Shown one piece after another: positions 48,950 to 60,299 of a DNA stretch of 64,000 nt. This DNA is from Argentina anserina (lineage: Eukaryota; Streptophyta; Magnoliopsida; Rosales; Rosaceae). Each line of letters begins with the position of its first letter. Within the stretch, counting starts at the first letter, position 1. The notes under the pieces are model-generated. The model was not told the origin of the DNA. It saw only the letters and a program-made list of their open reading frames with translations, and searched no databases. Position numbers and translations under genes: made by a program. The DNA is taken from assembly GCF_933775445.1 (NCBI RefSeq), contig NC_065873.1, positions 16,244,001 to 16,308,000 of the forward strand, read 5' to 3'.

Positions 48950-50019
48950 GCTGCTATTTCTGCTGATTGAAAAAGGTAAGACTCAGAAAACAATTGCAGA
49001 TAACTATTAGAGTTCATCGATCATTAATTAAAAGCAGTTAACTATTAGCATTTGATATCAATAATCAACGACTAGGAGAATTAGTATGTAATTATATCCC
49101 ACTAACTAGGATCAACCTAAAAAATATTTATCTACATGTGATACCGCCATTTAACAACAGTGGCACGTGAATTACTGATATTGTCCAAACTTTTATGGTA
49201 TCTAATCACAAAAGGTGTCAATATATACAATTTAATATCATTCGGAATCATTCATCCAATTATAATTTGAATTTTATTAGTTACATTTCTAATATGTGAT
49301 CTCTCCTCTCAAAATAAATACCGATATTTACATTAATAACACCACTATAAGATGGAATTACTTCATCTACAACGTTATTACAATTTTATGAACACATTAA
49401 TTGTAGTCGGTGTGGTAAATCAGTTTTTTTTTACCTTACATATGCTAGTAAGATTTGAGCACATTGACTCAATGTTTCCGTACCAACCAAGCGCTCACTA
49501 AAAAATTTGTGTTTTAATTAACACAAAAAAATTATTAAATAACATATTCACGCATCTTTACGTGTATCAGTGAGGTTTGAACCCATAAATCATTTCAATT
49601 ATATGTTAATATGTGAAATGGTTGTAGTAGCCTTCGTCCGCTCAAATTAAATTGTAATTTTGGTTTCAATAATTAGTTGCAAATAAATTAATGTATGACA
49701 TATAGGCAGATAGTATAGACTCCCCACAGCTACAAGACCACAAGTATACAAACAAGCTACATCCTGAACAATATACAAGCCACGATTATACAAACAGTCT
49801 ACAACAACCATCAATTTGAATCATTTCATAGAAGCTAGTGATAAAAAAAATCTTTTTAATTGACAAAGTAACAAACAAATGATAATCTAAAAACCGTTAA
49901 TTTTACCATTATACAATCTCTTAAAAAAATCAAGAAAATTTGTGCTAGTAATAATATCTAAAAAGTTTTATTGCTTACCTGGTCGGCTGGTCACCCAAGT
50001 GGTGACAATTCCCATACTA
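48950..50019. other. AT-rich intergenic DNA
   Basis: Upstream of the second coiled-coil gene. Mostly decayed repeat-like DNA (for example CAAGTATACAAAC/CACGATTATACAAAC near 49740-49800). No gene seen. Confidence 0.4.
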
Positions 50020-50209
50020 AAATTGCTAAAATACACTCAAAATTTGGCTGAAATTGTCAATTTGCACCCCGAACTTATATTTGAGTCAATTTACCTCATA
50101 AAATTGGTAAAAATTACCGATTTGCACCCCATCTGTTAAATTTAACTGTTACTATCCAATTTTGTGTCACATGTCATACACATGAGGGGTAATTTTGTCA
50201 TCTTCCAGG

Positions 50210-50725
50210 CAACTGAGGGAGGTGTGCTACCACCCTAGGCTTGTAGACGATGGCGGTGCGACTCCAAAACGACCAGCGGCGAACGCAGCGGCGGCCCGAG
50301 GAGGGAGATCAGAGGTGATTTTAGGAGAATATGAACAGTAGCTCGACAAATATGGAATTTCTGATTTTATGAAATTGGATTTCCAAAATTGCCCTTTATA
50401 CTATTTCCAAAATCAGAAACTAAACTTCCGTTGCTAAAACTTTCACATACGACATCCGATTTATGCGTGTCACATGTCTACGAACTCGTATCGACGATCT
50501 CTACAACTTTTGTGAAGAAAGTTTCCTGAAACGAGTGACGGATTAAAAGTCAACTCTTGAGTCAATCAAATTTAATCGGATAACAACTGATTGGTTTCCG
50601 AAACCAATTTCTACTTCCAATAAAGGCTAATTGGATGGCGTAGAATAAAATTATAACCAAAATGTCATTTCATTAATGTTTAAGGAATTACAAGAAATGA
50701 CAATAGAAATTCAGGCTATTACAAA
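50210..50725. repeat. Truncated LTR related to the solo LTR at 25108
   Basis: 50380-50600 parallels 27475-27650, with shared words such as CACGAACTCGTATCGACGA without its first base, CTCTACAACTTT and GTGAAGAAAGTTT. It ends GGCTATTACA like the 2.7-kb LTR. The 5' portion is missing, so this is a fragment of the same or a sister LTR family. Confidence 0.7.
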
Positions 50726-50794
50726 CACACCATATATTATTTAGACACCTAAAACCGGCAGGTAAATATCATTTGAAAATACATGTGGTGATGA

Positions 50795-51497
50795 ATGGTA
50801 TCAAATGGTGCAATTTGTTCGTTTTTATATGTTGGTTCATATGGAAATGGAGGAGTAAGCAGTTTTTTTTCTTCCTTCTTCATGCCTCTCTGTTTTGACA
50901 AAATTATTTGGGATTATGCTATGGAATGGAAAACAACAAAGTCTAAAGCTAGTGCTGCCACAATGTTTAGTTACTCTTTACTCTCTTAGAAGAAGCCTTA
51001 TATTGGTTATTACAAATTAAATATTGATGGAACTTGGTCTTCTTCTTCAGGCAAAATTGGAGCTCGTGGTGTGATTAGAGATCATAATGGTTCATGAATT
51101 GTTGGCTTTCAGCGTAATTTGGGTAATGGTTCTATGCTTGATGCTGAGGCATATTGGCCTCATATTGGCTTCCAAAAATTAGATTTCCAAGTTCGAAATC
51201 GAGTTTGATTCAGCTATTGTTGTTTAACTGTTCCAAAGCTCAAACCTTGCCCTCCACCCCCTTGGTTCTTTGTTGATGGGATGCATAAGACTCATGGATA
51301 AAATAGATGATACCAAACTGGTGCATATTTTTAGAGAATTGAATATGACTGTTGATGTTCTAGTCAAAGCCAACATTGATCATGATTTGGGTACTACCTA
51401 CTTTGATGATCCTCCTGAGCATGTTGCTAAATGTATCTTTGATGATTTATGTGTTGCTACTAGAGCTAAAAGAGTTGGCTCTTCTTATGAGTCTTAG
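50795..51497 (+). pseudogene. RNase H (RVT_3-like) retroelement remnant
   Basis: Reads CWFIWKWRSKQ, then KPYIGYYKLNIDGTW, GARGVIRDHNGS, and the frame at 51270-51497 (DKIDDTKLVHIFRELNMTVD, DDPPEHVAKCIFDDL). Together these outline the C-terminal RNase H domain found in plant non-LTR retroelements. Stops and frame changes show it is dead. The catalytic Asp of NIDGTW is retained. Confidence 0.65.
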
Positions 51498-51982
51498 TTT
51501 TTTTTTCGTTTTTTCTTCTTGGGTCTTTTTTGACCCCATATGTAACAAAAAAAAACTTTTGAAAATACCAAACACTGTAGGCAGTGTAGCTTTTTAGATT
51601 ATGTGAGCAACATCATTTTGAAGTGTAGAAATAACTAAATGAAAGTGTACAGAGTGCCACTGCAAAACGAACACAAAACACTAAACCAATTGCAGAAATA
51701 GTTTGGGCAGTACCAGTAACAATGAATATGCCAAACAAATTCTTTTAGGAAGGAAAAAAAAACAGAAATAGTTTGGGCAGTACCAGTAGCAATGAATATG
51801 CCAAACAAATTTATATTTTTCTTAAAAATAAATAAAAATATTCTTTAAAATGAGGATTATTTTTTAATCAAATTATTTATTTACATCTTTTTTCTACATA
51901 CTTAACCATACTTCGAATTATATAATCAACATACCCACATTCAAATATAATGTGTTGTGTGTATATATATATATATACAAAT

Positions 51983-52199
51983 TGTTGGAGGAGGAACGAA
52001 ATGAGAATAATAACGACGTAATGGATCAGAACGTAACTGTTTATTGATTGATAATTGGGCCTATATATAGGCATTACATAACCATAATCTTGTAGGATTC
52101 AGAGTCCTAATCTATTACAGAGATGCAAATCTATCTCTAACAGGAAACCTAATTAGGCTAAAACACACACAATGATAGAATAATAATTCTCCCGAAACA
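51983..52199. mobile_element. Short solo LTR-like element (Copia style)
   Basis: Starts TGTTGGAGGAG and ends CCCGAAACA, i.e. TG..CA. Flanking pentamers CAAAT and CACAT differ at one base, so the target duplication is only probable. It contains a TATA-like GGCCTATATATAGGC near 52058. Downstream 51700-51810 has a separate local direct repeat (AGAAATAGTTTGGGCAGTAC twice). Confidence 0.4.
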
Positions 52200-52898
52200 C
52201 ACATTTATTTTTAATTTTTAATGTATTTATTTATATTTTTATAATATATTTTAACATACCATATCACGTAAAATAATAAATATATAAATCAATAACATGT
52301 TTCGAAAAGAAAAAAACATTGTACAAGTGTTCCTCTTAAGTAATTTTATTAATTTATTTCATTATTAAATATGAATAAATATATAATGACAATACTGCCC
52401 CTCAAATGCATGACATGTGACTTCAAATTGGATATAAAACATTAAATTTAACAGATATGGTGCAAATCGGCAATTTTTACCACGTTTAAGAGGTAAATTG
52501 ACTCAAATGCAAGTTCATGGTGCAAATTGACAATTATGACTAAGTTTAGGGTGCAAATCAGCATTTTTGCCTATATATATATGAGAGAAAAATTTGACCG
52601 GAATCTCTTCAGATACATATATCTTCGTTGCGGTGCAATGTGAATTCGTGAAACCCTACGCGTTCTTTTATACTTCATTTGCAAGTTACGTGCGTCCTCA
52701 CATCAAGTTCATTTGCTTGTATGCTTCTTCAATGCTTATGTGCACAATTTTTTTGGTGGATTTTCTTACAGGAAATCAAAATCTTATACGGAAGACAATG
52801 GATTTCTTATTCAATAGGATGAAAGAATAAGGATGCTAGTTGTTAAATAATGTTAAATACAGAAGAGGGTATATCACAGGAAGTCAAAAACACTACCC

Positions 52899-54990
52899 TC
52901 ATTTTCTAAACCACAATTTTAACTCCAGAATAACAGCAATAACAACTAAGATAGCAAGAACAACTCCATATCCAGCATTCCACCCGGTTCCTTCTTCTCC
53001 TAAATGAATACCGTAGAAAACGTTTGCTACTGCAAGAATAATCAGAAGCCTTCCCACAGTTTGATGGTACCAATTCCAGTATTTTCGTGATTTCGATACC
53101 TTATCTGGCCGAGCCAAAAATGCCATCACCTGCATTATTATCTCTCAAAAATCAGCATATCATTTACAGATAGATATAGATGTTCGAAAGTGCATTGTTT
53201 GACTAAACATTAGATGACAAAACATGTCAAGTTATGTTTGTGTGCAAGTGAAAACAAATAGTATTGACAAACCTGAAGACATCCAAGCACAAGAATGAAG
53301 ATACCAAGAGCTTTGTGGGTGGAGACATCAGCATTAATCTTATTGTCTAAGACAAATCCACAAATGACACCTATTATTCCGAAAACAAATGCCAAAGATT
53401 GGATGCCAACATGAAGGTAAAACCAAAGAGGTTCATAGGACTTTAAGTGACGAGCAACTATTACTCCAATTATCATCAAGATGCCCCATCCAAGCATATT
53501 CAGTATTCCATGGCTCCTTCTTAATCTTGTATATGGACTTCCTGTGCTTGATGTTTGACCTGTTTCATTCCCAAACAGAGAACTGTCATCTTCTGAAATA
53601 TGATCTTAGTTTTGCAGTTTGGTTCAAATTTATTTTATTGATTACTATGAAAGCCAGTGAGATGCACCCAGCTGACATCAAACAAGAAGAAAACCAACAG
53701 ACTCCAAAAATAGTGCAGACAACCTCACTTAAAAATAAAGCTTGATGACCAAAAACACCTTCATATACATGCAAACAATTTTATATATGCAAAATTTTAC
53801 TGTAGATAGCTTTGTGTTATGAAGGTTTTCTCTATCTATAGTTCTATGCACAACTGTTTGATCTTTCAGTTACTACCAAGGCATTACCAATAAAAATCAT
53901 GATCACTGACAGTTGAATCAAAACCCTATCTCAAAGTTATTAACACCCTAAACTTTGAAGTCCAAGTGATTCAAACTCCTAGGAGCAGTAAAATTTTCAA
54001 ATCTTTTAGTTGCCATATCACAATCACCTTGAAGTTAGGACTAAGTGGTACCTACCCTATGCATCAATTGTTAGAAATTGTTCAAGTTGTCCATAATCAC
54101 TTGGTTCCCCTACCAATTTTGATCCAACAATTCCCACAGTGATCATATTGAATGAGGTGGACTGACCTGTAATGTAGTTTATGGTGGTGGAGACCTTGTT
54201 AAAGTGCTCGTTCAACCTGTAGTTAGGTGATACAGGAAGCATCCCAGTTGGACCAACTGAGTATATGAGCTTAGTTTGTGGTTGCTCAGTCACCAACTGG
54301 AACCCCATGTATACAGTAGAAGCCTGCGTTGTGATGAAGGAGAAATTGGTAAGAACTAGGTTCCCTTTGTTAGGCTCCACAAGGTTTGGTGAAGTCCCTC
54401 CTAAGTAGTACCGCTTGATTACTCCTCCTTCTGTTGAAGAAATCCACCCCACAATGGCACTGGAACCTATCATCTGGCCATTGCTTGAGAATCCCATTGC
54501 TATGTAGGAATTTGCTGCAGGTGCTGAAAGAACAAAGGTCCATGTTCCTGGTGTGGTCTCTGAGTACTGCAAAATAGTTTTTATAAAGCATCAAAATCAT
54601 GATGATATTATATAACTGGAACAGAATTCGAAGAAAATGCTCTCTTGTCAACTGATCTGGCTACTTTTATTGTCGAACTGTTAATCCAGAACTCATAACA
54701 TTATCAGTCTAACAACATAGCATATTAAATCGTCGCGGAGATAATGAATATGCAATATAGATATCTATTGAATCATGGAACATAAGTAGGTGGTGATTTA
54801 CTCTGAGGATGTAATTCTGAGAATCCCAAACAGCATGGCAGTGCAGGGAAGTTGCATCAAAGGGCAGAGTGACACTCTGGAGGTTTAGACTTGAGCTGCA
54901 GGAATCTGTTTGTGAATTCACTATAGCTGAAAAGCCAAATATGATGATGGTGATGGTGGTGAAAACTATAGATGAAGAGTTTCCTTTCAT
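52899..54990 (-). CDS. Cytochrome b561 and DOMON domain protein (At3g61750-like)
   Basis: CYBDOM membrane protein that passes electrons across the plasma membrane, probably from cytosolic ascorbate to apoplastic acceptors. Exons (minus): 54990-54802, 54566-54167, 53559-53273, 53129-52899; 1107 bp, 368 residues. A signal peptide (IVFTTITIIIFGFSAIVNS) is followed by a Cys-containing leader, a DOMON domain (TPGTWTFVLSAPAANSYIAM.., MGFSSNGQMIGSSAIVGW) and a b561 core. Four candidate haem-ligand histidines are in RSHGILNMLGWG, LHVGIQ, STHKALGI and NWYHQTVGRLL. The C-terminus is LELKLWFRK. An in-frame ATG at 55086 would add 32 residues before the signal peptide, so 54990 is preferred. Confidence 0.95.
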
Positions 54991-55099
54991 CTCAACTCTT
55001 CCTCTTTTCTGTCTAGCTCTCTCTCCCTCTCTCTCTCTCTCTGCCTTTGTTTCTAGGTGATGGGCTAAAGCGTAGTGGGTGATCATTCCAAATTTTCAA

Positions 55100-55583
55100 T
55101 ATATGTCACACCTAGGCGAAGTTGACAATGATCATCATATACAATAGAATAATTCAAGCTAATTACAATGCTCATTTTTTTTTTAGTATTAGGTAAGCAT
55201 CGTAAGCAAGGCTGTCATCCTGATTTTGAGTATTACAATTCAAGAAGCCAAGTTAAGATTGATGACATAATGCATAAAGGGTTCAAAGCTTATGATAATA
55301 TGCCAATGTGGAATCACAGTTCAAGGTAATAAATTAGACAATGAATCTCATCTACCATTAACATCAACATTTATATATCCTGAGACTTGGTCAGCAATAC
55401 TCTTGAAACAATATATGCTTGATATAAATGTTGATTTTTTTATAGATAGGATCTACAAGTATAGGGGTTGAACCAAGACAAGCCATCATTCTATGATGTT
55501 GATCTGGTAAATTGGAAACTTGAACCAAGATAAGCCATCAAGCTACAATGCTGACCTGGTCAATTTGTGGAGACCAACCTTTA
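55100..55583. repeat. Intergenic region with a local tandem duplication
   Basis: A block of about 45 bp at 55468-55512 is repeated at 55521-55565 with substitutions (GAACCAAGACAAGCCATCA / GAACCAAGATAAGCCATCA). The rest is featureless upstream DNA of the DOMON gene. Confidence 0.6.
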
Positions 55584-56390
55584 GGGCATCTCCCACCATA
55601 GGCTATAGGCTAAACCAATATAACCTACCAAAATAAGCATATTTTCTCAAAAATGTTTTTTTACCCTATCACTAAAAAATTAACTTCCCACCATAGACTA
55701 TATTTTCAAATTTGCATAAAAACGACTACTTTGCTTAGCTGACTTTATATAAATAAATGTGTCTATACATACATACACACACACATATATATATATATAA
55801 CGGTAAGAAACGGTTAAATTTATTTAAAAAAAAATAAATATATTTAAATAACTGATGCTAATCTACCGGAATATTAGTTTATGTTTATGTTAATTTTATG
55901 AATTTATTTTTTGCTGTTTTTTATGTTCTTGTATTTCACTTCCTAGTACTCTTTTTTCCAACTTGAAATTTATTTTGAAGTATGGTTTTGACCAGGATAT
56001 CAATAAATTAGTCTATTTATTTTACTAATAACATATATGGGTATGCATCATACAAAAAAAAATTAAGCATAAAATTATTAACATTAAATATTAGGCTGAT
56101 ATGAAAAATCACAAAGAGGTTAATACTATGTAATAGTTTTTATATTTAAAGACATTATAAATAATACATTTATATAACAAATAATTATTTCCTAAATGCT
56201 AAAATAATAATACAAAATAAAAATGAAAACCATAATAATAGTGGGGCCCGCCATATACCTTAATGGTAGCCAAATTTGGCCTGCCGAAGGCCATTTTCAA
56301 ATATTGGGATTGGTATATTTACCATTTTGCCCTATGGGGGTGCATGGCACAATGCAAATATGGCTTTATAGCCTAAGGTGGGAGATGCCC
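55584..56390. mobile_element. MITE with TTA target duplication (PIF/Harbinger-like)
   Basis: Ends GGGCATCTCCCACCATAGGC and, in reverse, GGGCATCTCCCACCTTAGGC, flanked on both sides by TTA (55581-55583 and 56391-56393). 807 bp, AT-rich, no coding capacity. The TTA duplication suggests the PIF/Harbinger group. Confidence 0.75.
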
Positions 56391-56518
56391 TTAGCTCTGT
56401 AATTATGGTGATTGCATGCTAGGAATAGAACAGTGAAGTAGAAATCAAGACTATATGGGCGGCCGAACCACCTCCACCGAAGACATCTAAATTAATGACC
56501 ATCATGGCTTCATATAAC

Positions 56519-56522
<4 letters not shown>

Positions 56523-56555
<33 letters not shown>
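56523..56555. repeat. (GA)n microsatellite
   Basis: About 16 uninterrupted GA units in the 3' flank of the RNS2 gene. Confidence 0.95.
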
Positions 56556-56559
<4 letters not shown>

Positions 56560-56808
56560 CAGAAGGAATGAAAACTTGAAAAGAAGCATCTGGACTTTTC
56601 AAATTTTATTTTTGATCTGAATTTACTTTTAACATTATTAAAGTACAGATGATGAAGTAGAATCAATCTTGAATAACAGGATTGGCTAAGCTGATTTCAT
56701 TTTTCGGATCTGAATTTACACAACAATTTGTAAATTGTTTAGTGACATTGCTTGGGAAAGCAATTCAACTGAATTGAGCAATTTACAACCTGTCCACCCA
56801 CCAAGACC

Positions 56809-59800
56809 TTAAAGAACATCCTCAGGCACCCATGAAACATCATTTTCCACATTGCCTGCCCCTGAACATAGAGAAAGAGTAAAGCAACCTGATCTCGAAT
56901 ATACATACTACGGAAGTAAAAAGTTCCACTATACTAGGATGAAATCAATTATGGACTGCATTCCAACTTCCGGACGATAAATGAGATATTCATTTCTATA
57001 TCAACCAACAATAAATCCTGATGCTGTTCAGAGTTCAGACCAACACTATGTAAACCATGAAAGGATTGAGTCAAAAGAGGAAGTTTTGACCTCAGAAAGA
57101 AAAACACAATGCCAGCCATGGATCTAGGCTACTTAAAAGACACGTACGATTTTAACAGCATTAGTGGAAAAATGATCAGACTTTTTTTTTTGGTCTGACG
57201 ATCACAGACTATAAGTAAGCAAAATTTTCCTAAACATACAAACAGACACAACGTTCATATAGCTTGTGTGAAATGGTCAAACAGATATAAAAGGACAGGC
57301 AGCTCAAAAAACAAAGACAAAGAGGACTGATGAGAACCTAAATCACAAATACAAGAACAATTACTTTAACAAGAGTTAGATCTAGGATGCAAAAGAATAA
57401 GGCCAGACCTCAGCTGACAATAAATCTACACGGAGAAAACTAAAATGTAAGGAAATTTACCCAGTGATGCATATGCTGGTATGCTGATGTATTTGGGACA
57501 TGAGCTGCTAGAAGATAGTATTGAACTGCTAGATACACCGGGACAATCTCGAGGCTGCAATATCACCAATCAGTAAACTACATAAGAAAACCACTACAAG
57601 CATTGCTCAGAATCCAACGAGGACAGCAGAATTCTTCAGCTTATCTCAGATTTCCTCAATCATCAAACATGTTGCCATATTTCAGTTTTTCAGGATATGG
57701 ACTACTTCAAACAATGAAATTCCAGCCACGAAAGCCTCAAATTGGAGACAGTGACAAAATGTAGAACCACCATATCAATTTAGTTTAACTCCTTGTACAG
57801 TGTAGGATAACTCAGATCTTCTACTATATTATAAAGGATATAAGATTGATTCTGCATAAGTGACTAACCTTAAAATCCTTGTAGAAGCATAGATGAAGTT
57901 CCTCCACAGCACCATTTCTGCAAACCAACTTTGGGGTTGCATGGAAAGCGTTCTGAATGGCAGAAACAATGCCTCCAAGAGGATACTTTTCAGTATTAGA
58001 AGGTACATATCCTGCTTCATTCAGGACTTCCTGCACACAGGGTAAGAAAACTACCATTACATATCCACACATAAATTCGCCATACAAAATAAGACCAGAA
58101 TGACATATATGCATGAAAAGACGATTCTTCAGTGAAGATGTAGTATATTAGAAACATTACAGAACTACATAATGAATGCCAAGCAGTCAAGGAAACAATG
58201 ACCTCAAATTTAGGGAAAGTATAATATCCACTAATAACTTCTAAAGAACAATCACAGATCATCACAAGAGCATCTGTATGTATGGTTCTATATTTGCCAT
58301 GAATTGCAATTGCAAACATAACTTATAATTGGGGAAATGCTAAAATGAAGTGAACTTCATGTCACTCACAGACGTCCCATGTTTCTCAACAGAAGTCTAT
58401 CAACCATTAGCAATCGATAACATATTGATAAAGTTTCCATTCACACAGAAAATATAGTTATCATTACAACTGCCAATAAAAGAAATTTCACTGAGCCAAC
58501 AATCATGTTGTAGTTGCATATCTTGTACATGCATGATAAATAGCATACAAGAAGAACTAAATAGAAACCATTGTACCTCATATAGTAGAAATACAATTAG
58601 GTTCACAAATCTCATGCATGGATCTATATAATCAGACGGTTTCAGTAACACAATGAAGACGCAACGAAGGAGACTAACAATTTTCTATCAACATTTTATT
58701 ATGTTATGAGCATAACCAGCTCAGAATTGATGTACAAATTTCAGTATCTGAAACTTACTGTGACATTGTATTTGAAATACACATTGAGGGTCGTCAAAAA
58801 GTAGTTGTATTCATCTCCTGTTACTGGAGCAGAGCAAGTCCCATGCTTCTCTGCAGGTATCAATGAAAAATGAGCAAGAGAAATGAATAAATCCGAACTC
58901 ATCATGCAATGCACTTCCAAGAGAAACACGCTTTGTCAAAGTAACAGGGAATGAGCTGCCATAATGACCACATCAGTCTAAATTCAAATAAGTGATGATG
59001 AGCAAAAGATGTTGATGATTACCCCACTGTCGTAATATCCCCAAATCGAATAATCATGGAAACATCAGAACGAAGAAGAGTTAGACCTCGGTTAGGGTCA
59101 TCAAAATTATCAAAAATAATATAAGTCAAAATCTGAGAACCACCTCATGACCCCAGAATGGTCCTTTTCCACCATGGCAGGTCGATGGTTTACCACAACT
59201 CAATGATGGCCAATATTTTTGCAGTGGGTCAAGCAATGTTGAAATCTGCACAAAAAGTGGTGAGATTCAGGCACAAATGCTGCTAGGAGTATATCAATCC
59301 AGGAAAAAGATTGGAGACAGTGAAGCACAGAATCCCACAGGCCACAGATACAGTTTAGGAGATGTTTCTTTCTTAAATTAAAATATGCATGTAAGGTTCT
59401 CAAACTCCCTTGTTAAAGATGTATTAGTCATTTATCTATGAGAAATTCATCTACACCCCGAGAAAAACGAAATAAACACACACACACACACACACACACA
59501 CCTCTTTTTCATCAAAAGCCTTCCTTGTGCAACAGGCAGGCCAGCTTCCATCATTGTAGTCAGGCCACAATCCATCTACCACACACATATCAAATACCAG
59601 TTAAGCCTCTGCATAACAATATTCACCAAACAATGACTTTGAACATATGTAAACATTAAATGATTCTAACACCCTAACTGACCATTCCCCCAATATGTCT
59701 CTTAATGCAAAAAGAAACACACTTTTTCTCTGAAAACCCCTAAACAGAAAGCCAAAAGCAGCTACTCACTAACAGAAATTGCATTTACCAACTTCCCATG

Positions 59801-60299
59801 AACTGAATTTTAAATTCTACAAGAACTTTAACTTCTCAGTAAAAGATTCAACATTTTATGTCAAAAATCAATCAAATAGTATTCTTTCATCATTAAAACA
59901 AATTAAAACACAAAAAACAATATCTATATACTTACGGATGGTGAACACAGTCGGAGAATTTGAGCTGGGCGAATAAGAAACAAGGAAACAAACAAACCAC
60001 AAAAACAACATCAAAAAACCAAAGCCGATATATGTTAAAACCAAACAAACACAAGAGAGTGAGAAGACTAACCCACGGCAGCAGGCGTTGTTGGGGCAGC
60101 AATACTGGGTGCGTTGACAATAAGTTCCAGGCCATTGTAAGGCCAAGTTATAGTAATCAAACTCTCTCTGCTTTGGCCTTCCGATTCCAAAACCAAAGTG
60201 TTTGGCTTCAATCTGACACAGAGAAGCCGCAACTACTAGTATCAATGCAAGTGCAGCAGCAGAAGAGGAGGACAGTTTAGGATAGAGGGTTGAAGCCAT
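56809..60299 (-). CDS. RNS2: S-like ribonuclease T2 (RNS2 type)
   Basis: Vacuolar/ER acid endoribonuclease that degrades rRNA and recycles phosphate. Exons (minus): 60299-60073, 59964-59936, 59575-59502, 59245-59144, 59026-59023 (4 nt), 58850-58759, 58030-57869, 57554-57461, 56861-56809; total 837 bp, 278 residues (Arabidopsis RNS2 259). A signal peptide ([17 protein letters not shown]) is followed by [18 protein letters not shown]. The two active-site blocks are CAS I FTIHGLWPD and CAS II GPFWGHEWEKHGTC, both complete. The RNS2-type C-terminal extension contains [15 protein letters not shown]. Introns split the CAS I His codon and cut CAS II on both sides of a microexon supplying TGG G. The donor after exon 3 lies at the start of a (GT)n tract. 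Confidence 0.93.
59476..59501. repeat. (CA)n microsatellite forming an RNS2 splice donor
   Basis: On the coding strand this is (GT)n immediately after GAG of exon 3 (ends 59502), so the donor GT is the first unit of the repeat. Confidence 0.85.

Larger units (their letters stand above)
50020..52571. mobile_element. Long-TIR element (about 180-bp inverted ends) with nested debris
   Basis: 50023-50201 and 52386-52571 are inverted copies of each other with scattered differences. Shared words include TTGAGTCAATTTACCTC, GATTTGCACC and TCTGTTAAATTTAA. Long inverted ends of this size are typical of Mutator-like elements. Between them lie an LTR fragment, an RNase H remnant and a small LTR, but no recognisable transposase. 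Target duplication not identified. Confidence 0.6.

Noticed and set aside
53389..53745. 118-codon plus-strand frame
   Set aside because: Antisense shadow of the DOMON–b561 exon 3 and its intron.
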